Shown piece after piece: positions 42,257-51,044 of a stretch of 64,000 nucleotides of DNA (position 1 is the stretch's first letter; each line of letters begins with the position of its first letter). A program made the translations under genes and the position numbers. The stretch spans positions 124,001 through 188,000 of the forward strand of contig CBDFNO010000009.1 in the NCBI GenBank assembly GCA_965250265.1, written 5' to 3'. The notes under the pieces are model-generated. The model saw only the letters and a list, made by a program, of their open reading frames with translations. It did no database searches and was not told the origin of the DNA. This stretch comes from PRS1 sp965250265. GTDB taxonomy: Bacteria; Bacteroidota; Bacteroidia; Flavobacteriales; Flavobacteriaceae.

Positions 42257-42550
42257 ATGGAAGCATTAGGACCCTATTTTCCTTTTATTGCAATGTTTGC
42301 TGTTGTGTATTTCTTTATGATTCGACCACAAATGAAACGTTCTAAAAATGAAAAGAAATTCGCTGCAGAATTAAAACGAGGAGATAAAATAGTTACCAAA
42401 AGTGGATTACATGGTAAGGTGTTGGAGCTAAATACTAAAGATAACTCTTGCATTATCGAAACACTTGCAGGTAAAATAAAATTTGAACGCTCTGCTATTT
42501 CTATGGAAATGAGTATGAAGTTAAATGCTCCTCCAGCAGTAAAAAAATAA
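42257..42550 (+). CDS. yajC: preprotein translocase subunit YajC
   Basis: A 97-residue protein with one N-terminal helix (GPYFPFIAMFAVVYFFMIRP) followed by QMKRSKNEKKFAAELKRGDK and IVTKSGLHGKVLE, the standard YajC pattern. It binds SecDF at the inner membrane and aids Sec export. It starts 12 bp after the DUF1573 gene and ends at a strong terminator. Confidence 0.92.
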   Translation: MEALGPYFPFIAMFAVVYFFMIRPQMKRSKNEKKFAAELKRGDKIVTKSGLHGKVLELNTKDNSCIIETLAGKIKFERSAISMEMSMKLNAPPAVKK

Positions 42551-42553
42551 GTT

Positions 42554-42585
42554 AAAAAAGCAGCTCATCGAGCTGCTTTTTTTTT
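42554..42585 (+). terminator. Rho-independent terminator after yajC
   Basis: GCAGCTC, loop ATC, GAGCTGC, followed by nine T. Confidence 0.9.
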
Positions 42586-42681
42586 GAATCTTCTGTTAGA
42601 ATTTATTCACTGAAATTTATTGCAATCAGTTTTCTATATTTATTAATATTTTGGTCTAATAATTAAATCAAGGACTTTAGT

Positions 42682-43179
42682 ATTAAAAAGAAGGAAAACA
42701 TATATGTAATTATAGGTGTTAGCGGTTCGGGTAAATCTACTATTGGACAGCTTCTTTCCAGTGCCATTCATATTCCATTTTACGATGCCGATAATTTTCA
42801 TCCGCAATCTAATATTGAAAAAATGCGAAGTGGATTTCCCTTGAATGATGATGATAGATCTCCTTGGCTAAATATTCTTGCAAATAAATTAAAGCTTTGG
42901 AATAATTCTGAAGGTGCTATTCTCGCATGTTCAGCTTTAAAAGAAAAGTACAGACAGCAGTTATCTAAAGGAGTTTCAACTATTAAATGGGTTTATCTCG
43001 AAGGATCTTATGATTTAATTAAGCAACGTATGGAAAGTAGGTCTCAACATTTTTTTAAAACAGATATGTTGAGGTCACAATTTGAAAGTTTAGAGGCTCC
43101 AAATTACGGCATACAGGTCAATATAAATAAAGCACCTCAAGACATTATAGCCTCCATTAAAAGCAAAATAAAACAATAA
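42682..43179 (+). CDS. gntK: gluconokinase, no standard start codon
   Basis: A thermoresistant-type gluconokinase that phosphorylates gluconate to 6-phosphogluconate. The P-loop GVSGSGKSTIGQLL, the substrate segment YDADNFHPQSNIEKMRSGFP, DDDRSPWL and ACSALKEKYRQQL are all intact. The frame is open from 42667, but no ATG, GTG or TTG precedes the P-loop; the first ATG (42823) would cut off the ATP site. ATT at 42682, about 8 bases after AGGAC, or ATA at 42700 after AAGGAA are possible unusual starts. The stop overlaps the ATG of gnd by one base (TAATG). Confidence 0.85.
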   Translation: MKKKENIYVIIGVSGSGKSTIGQLLSSAIHIPFYDADNFHPQSNIEKMRSGFPLNDDDRSPWLNILANKLKLWNNSEGAILACSALKEKYRQQLSKGVSTIKWVYLEGSYDLIKQRMESRSQHFFKTDMLRSQFESLEAPNYGIQVNINKAPQDIIASIKSKIKQ

Positions 43180-44573
43180 TGAGTAAATCTGATTTTGGTA
43201 TTATAGGATTAGGTGTTATGGGAAAAAGTATTTCTTTAAATGTTGCCGAAAAGAGATTTAATTTGTCTGTTTATAATAGAGCCAAAGGAGATGAAATATA
43301 TGTAGTCGACGATTTTATTACTAATAACAAATCATTTAAAAATATAAAGGGTTTTACAGTATTAAAAGAGTTTGTAGATTCTATACAACAACCTAGAAAA
43401 CTGTTGTTAATGATACAAGCTGGAAAACCAGTGGATATTGTAATAAGTGATTTAATGCCATTATTGTCAGATGGAGATATTATTATTGATGGAGGTAATT
43501 CTCATTATTTAGATACAAAGAGAAGATTTGAAATACTGAAATCTAAAAATATCGCTTTTTTAGGTACTGGAATTTCAGGAGGTGAAGAAGGAGCAAGAAA
43601 AGGACCTTCAATTATGCCAGGAGGCTCTAAAGATGGTTATAATAAAGTGTCCAATATTTTAGAAGCTGTAGTAGCCAGAGATTTTCAAGGTAATCCATGT
43701 TGTACTTATATTGGACCAGAAGGATCTGGACATTATGTGAAAATGGTACACAATGGTATTGAATATGTCGAAATGCAATTATTGGCAGAATTGTTTGCCC
43801 TGATGTCGTGTTCTATGAGTTACGAAAAGATCTCTGAAGTGTTCTCTTCATGGAATGAAGGCGTTTTATCAAGTTATTTGTTGGAGATTACAGCCGAAAT
43901 TTTACTTAAAAAAGAAGGTGATCATTATATAATAGATTTAATTTTAGATAAAGCAGGAAATAAAGGTACAGGATCATGGTCAAGTTCGTCAGCATTAGAA
44001 CTGGGAGTTCCAAACACCATGATGATGGCTTCAGTATTTGCACGTTACATATCTTCATTTAAAGATAAAAGAGTTACGTTTTCTAAACGTATGGATACAT
44101 CTTCTAACGCCATACCAAATTTGAATCTTGAAGATTTAAAAAGTGCTTATCAAATGGCGAGAATAATTAATCATCATCAGGGATTTGAACTTATTAGGGA
44201 AGCTTCTAAAAACTTTAATTGGGATTTGAACTTATCAGAAATTGCTAGAATATGGACCAATGGATGTATTATTAAATCTAGATTAATGGAACATTGCGTT
44301 TCTATTTTTCAGTCATCGGAAAGTGTATTGAATGATATCAAAATATTTAATTCTATAAGTGAGAAGGAGCACAATATTACTATGGTTTTAAAAGAAGGGA
44401 TTTCAGCTCGAATTGCGTTACCATGTTTTTATGCAGCTTATAATTATTGGATATCAATTACAACAGATAAGCTTCCAGCAAACTTAATTCAGGCACAACG
44501 CGATTATTTTGGAGCCCATACATATCAACGTACTGATAGTCCATCACACAAATTCTTTCACACTAATTGGTAA
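43179..44573 (+). CDS. gnd: 6-phosphogluconate dehydrogenase, decarboxylating
   Basis: A 464-residue enzyme that converts 6-phosphogluconate to ribulose 5-phosphate, CO2 and NADPH. The N-terminal nucleotide fold is GIIGLGVMGKSISLNVAEKR. The catalytic signature is GISGGEEGARKGPSIMPGG, with YVKMVHNGIEYVEMQLLAEL carrying the Lys, His and Asn of the active site and LDKAGNKGTGSWS later. Full length. It directly follows gluconokinase and precedes the gluconate permease, so the three form one gluconate operon feeding the pentose phosphate pathway. Confidence 0.93.
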   Translation: MSKSDFGIIGLGVMGKSISLNVAEKRFNLSVYNRAKGDEIYVVDDFITNNKSFKNIKGFTVLKEFVDSIQQPRKLLLMIQAGKPVDIVISDLMPLLSDGDIIIDGGNSHYLDTKRRFEILKSKNIAFLGTGISGGEEGARKGPSIMPGGSKDGYNKVSNILEAVVARDFQGNPCCTYIGPEGSGHYVKMVHNGIEYVEMQLLAELFALMSCSMSYEKISEVFSSWNEGVLSSYLLEITAEILLKKEGDHYIIDLILDKAGNKGTGSWSSSSALELGVPNTMMMASVFARYISSFKDKRVTFSKRMDTSSNAIPNLNLEDLKSAYQMARIINHHQGFELIREASKNFNWDLNLSEIARIWTNGCIIKSRLMEHCVSIFQSSESVLNDIKIFNSISEKEHNITMVLKEGISARIALPCFYAAYNYWISITTDKLPANLIQAQRDYFGAHTYQRTDSPSHKFFHTNW

Positions 44574-44578
44574 ATATT

Positions 44579-45922
44579 ATGATAGATTATCAACTTATAG
44601 CAGCAGTAATTTTTGGAATAGTGGTTTTGTTAACCCTAATTCTACGATTTAAAATTCAAGCATTTATTGCGCTGTTAATTGCGAGTATTACTGTTGGAAT
44701 AATTGCAGGAATGCAACCTGTTGATATTATTATAACAATGAAAGACGGTATGGGAAATACCTTGGGTTTTGTTGCTGTAGTTGTTGGTTTGGGAGCTATG
44801 TTTGGTGCAATTTTGGAACATTCAGGAGGAGCAGAAGCATTAGCCAAATATTTGCTTAGTAAGTTTGGTGAGAAGCGAACTCCTTTTGCCCTAATGCTTA
44901 CTGGATTTTTTATTGCAATACCAGTTTTTTTTGATGTTGGTTTTATTATTTTAATTCCGCTTATATATTCAATTCAACGCAGAACGAAAAAATCATTGCT
45001 CTTGTATGGTATACCATTGCTGGCAGGATTAGCCATAACACATGCATTTATACCACCAACTCCTGGCCCTGTTGCTGTAGCAGATATATTAAAGGCTGAT
45101 TTGGGCTGGGTAATTTTATTTGGTTTTATTACTGGTATTCCAACGGCAATTATTAGTGGGCCAATTTTCGCAAGATATATAGCTAAAAAAATTCATATTA
45201 ATGCACCTCTACTTGAAATAGAAGATAGTAATATATCAAACTTTCCTTCTGTAGGAATGATTTTTGCCATTATTGGAATCCCTATTATCTTAATTGTTAG
45301 TAACACATTTTTGAATAGTGAATTATTAGAGAATGTTGCTATTTCCGAAAAGTTAAAGACATGGATGCAAATGATTGGTCATCCTTTTTCTGCATTGATC
45401 ATCGCCAATTTAATTGCTTGGTATTTGCTAGGTATAAAAAGAGGAATTACTAAAAATAAGTTGCTAAATATAACAACAAAATCTATGGGACCAGCTGGAA
45501 TCATAATTCTTTTGACTGGTGCAGGAGGCGTTTTCAAAGAAATGTTAGTGAACACTGGATCTGGTGAAATGTTAGCAAATTATTTGGCAGAAAGTAATAT
45601 GGGAATATTATTTTTCGCTTTTATTATTGCTGCGCTAATTAGAATCTTACAAGGATCTGCTACTGTTGCTATGATTACAGCGGCTGGAATTACCGCACCA
45701 CTTTTATTAGGTGAAATAGGTGAGATTGATAAAGCACTATTGGTAATTACTATTGCTGCTGGAGCTTCAATTATGTCTCATGTTAATGATAGTGGTTTCT
45801 GGTTAGTTAGTAAATATTTAGGACTAACAGAAAAACAGACTTTTAGAAGCTGGACCGTAATGACCACTATTTTGGCTGTTGTAGGTTTTACAACGGTAAG
45901 TCTTATTTCTTTAGTAGTTTAA
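44579..45922 (+). CDS. gntP: gluconate:H+ symporter (GntP family)
   Basis: A 447-residue transporter with about 12 helices. GFFIAIPVFFDVGFIILIPL, GIPLLAGLAITHAFIPPTPG and GSATVAMITAAGITAP are GntP signatures. I start it at ATG 44579 rather than the TTG at 44567 that lies inside the gnd end; the ATG is 5 bp after the gnd stop. It imports gluconate or a related sugar acid for the two enzymes before it. Confidence 0.92.
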   Translation: MIDYQLIAAVIFGIVVLLTLILRFKIQAFIALLIASITVGIIAGMQPVDIIITMKDGMGNTLGFVAVVVGLGAMFGAILEHSGGAEALAKYLLSKFGEKRTPFALMLTGFFIAIPVFFDVGFIILIPLIYSIQRRTKKSLLLYGIPLLAGLAITHAFIPPTPGPVAVADILKADLGWVILFGFITGIPTAIISGPIFARYIAKKIHINAPLLEIEDSNISNFPSVGMIFAIIGIPIILIVSNTFLNSELLENVAISEKLKTWMQMIGHPFSALIIANLIAWYLLGIKRGITKNKLLNITTKSMGPAGIIILLTGAGGVFKEMLVNTGSGEMLANYLAESNMGILFFAFIIAALIRILQGSATVAMITAAGITAPLLLGEIGEIDKALLVITIAAGASIMSHVNDSGFWLVSKYLGLTEKQTFRSWTVMTTILAVVGFTTVSLISLVV

Positions 45923-45932
45923 AAAGTGTGTA

Positions 45933-46532
45933 TTAGCAATTTTTGTATTTATCATGTAAACCTGCTCCTTGAAGAATCATAGGTTTTATTTTTTCTAAGC
46001 GACTTAATTTTGTAGCATCATGCTTTGCAGTTGCAATGTGTTCACAATATTCACGTTGTTTGTAAGGAGAAAGCGCATTAAAATGCTTTACAAGATTAGC
46101 ACTATTATTTAATACTTCTTGTAATTCACTCGGAATTACAGTTTCCTTTTTTGTTCTATTTGGTTTTATTTCTTTACCTAATTTCTGATTTTCAATAGCT
46201 TCTTTTACATAAGCCAAAACTGCGTTTTTATCTATATCTTCAATAGAAGTAAATCGCATTTGCCGTAAGGCTTTAGTTTTGCCTTCTTGAGCATTTAACA
46301 ATAACTTTTGTTCATCTTTTAGAAAAACACCATTAAAAAACCAAATACCAAAGTGATGCTTAAATGCACCAAGCCCTAAAACATTTTTTCCATTTACAGT
46401 ATAAACTGGAGAACTCCACTTAAGAGTTTCTTCCATTTCGGTAGAATTTATAATAGTTCTCAATATTGTTAGAGCTTCTACCCATTGCTTGTGACTTTCT
46501 ATATATTCTTCAACTGAGTTTACTTTTTTCAT
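45933..46532 (-). CDS. YdeI/OmpD-associated (DUF1801) family protein
   Basis: A 199-residue protein. The N-terminal half is a YdhG/DUF1801 fold (ILRTIINSTEMEETLKWSSP, VYTVNGKNVLGLGAFKHHFG and IWFFNGVFLKDEQKLL). The C-terminal half has the OmdA helix set (IPSELQEVLNNSANLVKHFN, ALSPYKQREYCEHIATAKHD). Proteins of this type are widespread and of unknown function. It converges on gntP with a 10 bp gap and starts 33 bp after the DinB-like gene. Confidence 0.85.
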   Translation of the reverse strand: MKKVNSVEEYIESHKQWVEALTILRTIINSTEMEETLKWSSPVYTVNGKNVLGLGAFKHHFGIWFFNGVFLKDEQKLLLNAQEGKTKALRQMRFTSIEDIDKNAVLAYVKEAIENQKLGKEIKPNRTKKETVIPSELQEVLNNSANLVKHFNALSPYKQREYCEHIATAKHDATKLSRLEKIKPMILQGAGLHDKYKNC

Positions 46533-46565
46533 GACCTTTTTTATTGATTAAATACCCATTATGAG

Positions 46566-47069
46566 TTACCATATTCCAGCATAATCTAACATTTCACCAG
46601 ATTGATGCTCAAGATAATCAAATTTTAGCTTTATTATTTGGCGAATGTGTAAATAATCGTGTGCCAGCCAATTAGTTAAGAAAAATTTTGCCGTAAGCTT
46701 CCCTTTTTTAGGATGTTCGTAGTAGTTTTCCCATTTGGGTTTATCTAGAGATTTTAACCAAGATATTGATTGTTCTCTTTCAGAAATAAATTTATTGAGC
46801 ATATTGTTATAATCCTGCTGCATATAGTTTCGTTCGGAAACCCAAACTACAGGATTAAAAGCTGGAGGCGTTTGATTAGGTTTATCTAAAACCCATTTTG
46901 TTCTGAATCTAAAATCTTCACGTTCTTCATCATATAAATGACACACTATTTCTAACAAGCACCATTTTTCAGGAGTTTGTTTCCATAAGAGCATATCTTT
47001 ATTTACATCTTTTAAAAGATTATAAAAAACACTTTTGTTTTGTTGCAATTGTTCTATTATGAAATTCAT
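46566..47069 (-). CDS. DinB family protein
   Basis: A 167-residue four-helix-bundle protein of the DinB/YfiT superfamily. The metal-type His residues are in CLLEIVCHLYDEEREDF (His about 45) and in LTNWLAHDYLHIRQIIKLK (two His). Members can act as metal-dependent transferases (thiol, glutathione or bacillithiol), but most are uncharacterised. Same strand as the YdeI-like gene, 33 bp upstream of it. Confidence 0.85.
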   Translation of the reverse strand: MNFIIEQLQQNKSVFYNLLKDVNKDMLLWKQTPEKWCLLEIVCHLYDEEREDFRFRTKWVLDKPNQTPPAFNPVVWVSERNYMQQDYNNMLNKFISEREQSISWLKSLDKPKWENYYEHPKKGKLTAKFFLTNWLAHDYLHIRQIIKLKFDYLEHQSGEMLDYAGIW

Positions 47070-47109
47070 AAGGTTGATTGAGTTTTAATTTTTTTAAATC
47101 TTAATTTGA

Positions 47110-47535
47110 TTAACATTCCTCATCTTCAACAAAAGTGGAAGCAATCACTGTTATAATTATATCATTTTTGCACCAAACCTGTAAACCAATATCATCAAAT
47201 TCATATACATATTGAGGAATTCCATCATCCTCAAAATCTAATTCATTTATTTCTCCATAGTACTTCTCTTCTGTATGAGAAATAAATTCTTCAATATTCA
47301 TCCCTAATAAATTTCTGCCTTTGTATAAACAATCATCATCGCATACAATTGAAACAATTTTACCTTCATCATTAACATACAATGAAACGCCAATATCTTC
47401 TATTGAATACGCTCTCCATTCTGTTGCATCATCTCTTGGAGTCTGTGTAAACTCCATTTCTTCTTGATAATTTTTAATATCAGATTCCAAAATAAATTCT
47501 CCAATTCTTTCAAAAGGAATAAAATATAAAATCAT
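47110..47535 (-). CDS. acidic hypothetical protein
   Basis: A 141-residue strongly acidic soluble protein (YKGRNLLGMNIEEFISHTEE in the middle, VYEFDDIGLQVWCKND near the end). Five Cys are present, one pair in CDDDC. The fold pattern of repeated strands with SIEDIGVSLYVNDEGKIVSI and FDDIGLQVWCKNDIIITVIA suggests two related halves, as in small immunity or SMI1-like proteins, but I do not assign a family. It ends 40 bp before the DinB gene and starts 5 bp after the pepT stop. Confidence 0.6.
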   Translation of the reverse strand: MILYFIPFERIGEFILESDIKNYQEEMEFTQTPRDDATEWRAYSIEDIGVSLYVNDEGKIVSIVCDDDCLYKGRNLLGMNIEEFISHTEEKYYGEINELDFEDDGIPQYVYEFDDIGLQVWCKNDIIITVIASTFVEDEEC

Positions 47536-47540
47536 GATCT

Positions 47541-48782
47541 TTATTTTGCTTTGTCCTGAGTTAATTCAGCAATTTTACAAATCACTTCAGTAGCTTTTAT
47601 CATGCTTTCTACAGGTACATATTCGTAACGTCCATGAAAATTATGTCCACCTGCAAAAATATTTGGACATGGTAAACCCATATAACTTAACTGGGAACCA
47701 TCTGTACCACCACGAATAGGTTTTATTAGCGGTTTTATATTAAGCTGCTTCATGGCTTCTTCGGCAATGTCTACAATATGCATAACGGGCTCCACTTTTT
47801 CTTTCATGTTATAGTATTGATCTTTTAAATCTAACTCAATTACTGGTTTACCATATTTGTCATTCATATCATCAGCAATTTTTTGAATTAAAGTTTTACG
47901 TGCTTCAAATTTATCCTTATCATGATCACGAATTATATACTGTAATTGAGTTTCTTCTACTTTTCCTTCAACGGAATATAGATGAAAAAAACCTTCGTAA
48001 TCTTCAGTAAGTTCTGGAGTTTCATTTTTTGGTAATGCATTGATAAATTCGGTAGCAAAATACATTGAGTTTACCATTTTTCCTTTGGCATAACCAGGAT
48101 GTACAATCTTACCATTTACTTTTACTTTTGCTCCAGCAGCATTAAAATTTTCGTATTCCAGTTCACCAACTTGGCTTCCATCCATAGTATATGCCCAATC
48201 TGCTCCAAACTTATCTACATCAAATTTATGTGCACCTCGGCCAATTTCTTCATCAGGAGTAAAACCAATTCTTATTTTACCATGTTTAATTTCGGGATGG
48301 TTGATTAAATATTCCATTGCAGAAATAATTTCGCAAATTCCTGCTTTATCGTCTGCTCCAAGTAAAGTAGTTCCATCGGTAGTGATAAGTGTTTGCCCTT
48401 TATAAAGTAGTAAGTCTTGGAAATAATCGGGAGATAATACAATACTTTCTTCAGCATTTAAAATAATATCTTTTCCATCGTAGTTCTCTATAATTTGAGG
48501 GTTTACATTTGCAGCAGTAAAATCTGGAGATGTATCAAAATGAGAGATAAACCCAATTACAGGCACATTATGGGCAACATTACTAGGTAAAGTTGCCATA
48601 ATGTATGCATTATCATCAATGCTCACTTCTTGCAATCCGATACTTTTAAGCTCTTCAACTAATTTATTTGCTAAATCCCATTGTTTTTCTGTGCTTGGCG
48701 TTGTATCACTATTCGGATCGCTTTCGGTATCTATGGTAACATAGCTTATAAAACGATCGATAATATGTTGTTTGTCTATCAT
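47541..48782 (-). CDS. pepT: peptidase T
   Basis: A 413-residue zinc aminotripeptidase (M20B). Metal and catalytic residues are visible: GFISHFDTSPDF (first His and Asp), LGADDKAGICEI (bridging Asp), GFTPDEEIGRGAHKFDVDKF (catalytic Glu and zinc Glu), DGSQVGELEYE and the last His in AGGHNFHGRYEYVP. It removes N-terminal residues from tripeptides in the cytoplasm. Full length. It is first in the minus-strand run with the acidic hypothetical protein 5 bp after it. Confidence 0.93.
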   Translation of the reverse strand: MIDKQHIIDRFISYVTIDTESDPNSDTTPSTEKQWDLANKLVEELKSIGLQEVSIDDNAYIMATLPSNVAHNVPVIGFISHFDTSPDFTAANVNPQIIENYDGKDIILNAEESIVLSPDYFQDLLLYKGQTLITTDGTTLLGADDKAGICEIISAMEYLINHPEIKHGKIRIGFTPDEEIGRGAHKFDVDKFGADWAYTMDGSQVGELEYENFNAAGAKVKVNGKIVHPGYAKGKMVNSMYFATEFINALPKNETPELTEDYEGFFHLYSVEGKVEETQLQYIIRDHDKDKFEARKTLIQKIADDMNDKYGKPVIELDLKDQYYNMKEKVEPVMHIVDIAEEAMKQLNIKPLIKPIRGGTDGSQLSYMGLPCPNIFAGGHNFHGRYEYVPVESMIKATEVICKIAELTQDKAK

Positions 48783-48885
48783 TTAGAATGGATTTTATTC
48801 AAAAATAATCAACCACTTTTAAAGTGACAAGTGTTGTGTTAGTTTCTTTTAAGTTGATTGTATTTAACGTATTTTTGCACTCAAA

Positions 48886-49935
48886 ATGCACTTCATGTAT
48901 AAGTTTTTAATTCGACCAATACTTTTCTGTTTTGATCCTGAAAAAGTGCATCATTTTACATTTACATTAATTAGATTTGTTAATAAGATTCCTTTTATTC
49001 CCAATCTAATCAGAAGCTTTTATGTTGTTAGTGATAAACGATTGGAACGAAACTTATTTGGACTAACCTTTAAAAACCCAGTAGGACTAGCAGCTGGATT
49101 TGATAAAGATGCTAAATTGTTTAATGAGCTTTCCAATTTTGGATTTGGTTTTATAGAAATAGGAACATTGACACCTAAACCACAAGAAGGGAATCCAAAA
49201 AAACGCTTGTTTAGACTAAAAGAAGATTCAGCAATTATTAACCGAATGGGCTTTAATAATGGCGGAGTTTTAGAAGCTGTAGAACGATTAAAACACCTTT
49301 CGACCTCGCTCAAGGCACGAGGTGTTTTAATTGGTGGAAATATTGGAAAGAATAAAACAACTCCAAACGAAAAAGCTGTTGAAGATTACAAAATCTGTTT
49401 TGAAGCTTTGTTTGACTATGTTGATTATTTTGTTGTTAATGTAAGTTCTCCTAACACACCAAATTTAAGAGCACTTCAAGATAAAGAACCGCTTACAAAT
49501 CTTTTAAAAGATTTGCAAATTGCAAATACCAAAAAACAAAATCCAAAGCCAATATTATTAAAAATTGCTCCAGATTTAAAAAACGAACAACTACTCGATA
49601 TTATTGATATTGTTGCTGAAACTAATATTGATGGCGTGATTGCTACAAATACTACGATTTTACGTGAAGGATTGCAATCTGATAACAAAAAAGAAGTAGG
49701 AGGACTAAGTGGAAAACCCTTAAGCAATCGTTCAACTGAAGTGATTCGTTTTTTAGCAGAGAAAAGTAACAAAGCTTTCCCGATTATTGGAGTAGGAGGC
49801 ATTCATTCGGTAACAGATGCTTTGGAGAAGTTGGAAGCTGGAGCAGATTTAATTCAGATTTACACTGGTTTTATTTATGAAGGTTCAAAACTTATTAAAA
49901 AGATTAATAAGGCTCTACTGAAAAAGGTTAATTAA
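48886..49935 (+). CDS. pyrD: dihydroorotate dehydrogenase (quinone), class 2
   Basis: A 349-residue membrane-associated flavoenzyme that makes orotate in pyrimidine synthesis and passes electrons to quinone. FKNPVGLAAGFDKDAKLFNE, IGTLTPKPQEGNPKKRLFRL, FNNGGVLEAVERL and VNVSSPNTPNLRALQ (class 2 Ser base region) are all standard. The N-terminal helix for the membrane (YKFLIRPILFCFDPEKVHHF) is present. A -7 box TATTTTTG lies at 48870-48877. Two ATGs (48886 and 48895) are possible; the second leaves a more usual leader. Confidence 0.92.
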   Translation: MHFMYKFLIRPILFCFDPEKVHHFTFTLIRFVNKIPFIPNLIRSFYVVSDKRLERNLFGLTFKNPVGLAAGFDKDAKLFNELSNFGFGFIEIGTLTPKPQEGNPKKRLFRLKEDSAIINRMGFNNGGVLEAVERLKHLSTSLKARGVLIGGNIGKNKTTPNEKAVEDYKICFEALFDYVDYFVVNVSSPNTPNLRALQDKEPLTNLLKDLQIANTKKQNPKPILLKIAPDLKNEQLLDIIDIVAETNIDGVIATNTTILREGLQSDNKKEVGGLSGKPLSNRSTEVIRFLAEKSNKAFPIIGVGGIHSVTDALEKLEAGADLIQIYTGFIYEGSKLIKKINKALLKKVN

Positions 49936-50011
49936 AAATTTATTTTTTGTAATTCATTCAAAAGGCTTCATAAAAATAGTAGTATTTTTATCCTAGTATT
50001 AAATTAAAATA

Positions 50012-50878
50012 ATGCCAGATAAAATTAAGATTATTGAATGTCCTCGTGATGCTATGCAAGGCATCAAAGACTTTATTCCTACGGAGCATAAAGTAAAATA
50101 CATTCAGTCATTGCTTCGTGTTGGTTTTGATACTATAGATTTTGGCAGTTTTGTATCGCCAAAAGCTATTCCCCAAATGGTTGATACTGCAGAAGTATTG
50201 TCTCATTTAGATTTAAATGATACAAACAGTAAATTGTTAGCGATTGTGGCAAATGTAAGAGGAGCACAAGAAGCTTCACAGCATAATGAGATTGATTTTT
50301 TAGGTTATCCGTTTTCTATTTCAGAGAATTTTCAAATGCGAAATACACACAAAACAATTGCACAATCGGTTGTAACACTTCAGGAGATTTTAAATATATC
50401 AGATAGAACCAATAAACAAGTTGTAGCTTATTTATCTATGGGATTTGGTAATCCTTATGGAGATCCTTGGAATGTTGATATTGTTGGAGAATGGACAGAA
50501 CGTTTGGGTAAAATGGGTGTAAAAATAATCTCGTTGAGTGATACTATAGGAAGCTCTAATCCTGAAAATATTGAATATTTGTTTTCTAATTTAATACCGA
50601 TGTACCCTGAAATAGAATTTGGTGCACATTTACATACCACTCCAAGTTCTTGGTTTGAGAAAGTAGATGCTGCTTATAAATCTGGTTGCCGACGTTTTGA
50701 TGGTGCGATTCAAGGTTTTGGAGGTTGCCCTATGGCAAAAGATGAATTGATTGGAAATATGCCTACCGAAAAATTAGTATCGTATTTTACAACACGGAAA
50801 ACTAAAAATGAACTTAATACTTTAAGTTTTGAGAGTTCTTATAATGAAGCTTCTAAAATATTCAATACCTATCATTAA
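50012..50878 (+). CDS. mvaB: hydroxymethylglutaryl-CoA lyase
   Basis: A 288-residue TIM-barrel lyase that splits HMG-CoA into acetoacetate and acetyl-CoA, the last step of leucine breakdown. KIIECPRDAMQGIKDFIPTE at the start, FGAHLHTTPSSWFEKVDAAY (metal His pair) and FDGAIQGFGGCPMAKDELIG (catalytic Cys in GGCP) match the family. It could act with the acyl-CoA carboxylase at 2223-3851 in leucine catabolism, though they are far apart. Confidence 0.9.
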   Translation: MPDKIKIIECPRDAMQGIKDFIPTEHKVKYIQSLLRVGFDTIDFGSFVSPKAIPQMVDTAEVLSHLDLNDTNSKLLAIVANVRGAQEASQHNEIDFLGYPFSISENFQMRNTHKTIAQSVVTLQEILNISDRTNKQVVAYLSMGFGNPYGDPWNVDIVGEWTERLGKMGVKIISLSDTIGSSNPENIEYLFSNLIPMYPEIEFGAHLHTTPSSWFEKVDAAYKSGCRRFDGAIQGFGGCPMAKDELIGNMPTEKLVSYFTTRKTKNELNTLSFESSYNEASKIFNTYH

Positions 50879-50968
50879 TCAATTTTAAATTTTAAGACAT
50901 TCTAATTCCTTCATCTTCAAAGAGTAAAATTTACAAATAAATATTATTTAAAATTATTCTAAATAAAG

Positions 50969-50999
50969 TTTGTTATTTTCTTTTTCATTTATATTTTTG
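50969..50999 (+). promoter_or_regulatory. Flavobacterial promoter of the porin cluster
   Basis: TTTG at 50969-50972, 19 bp spacer, TATTTTTG at 50992-50999: a near-perfect match to the Bacteroidota consensus, 45 bp before the porin ATG at 51045. Confidence 0.7.
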
Positions 51000-51044
51000 C
51001 TCCTTAAATATTTTGCTATTTATAATTAATCTAAATAACAATTA

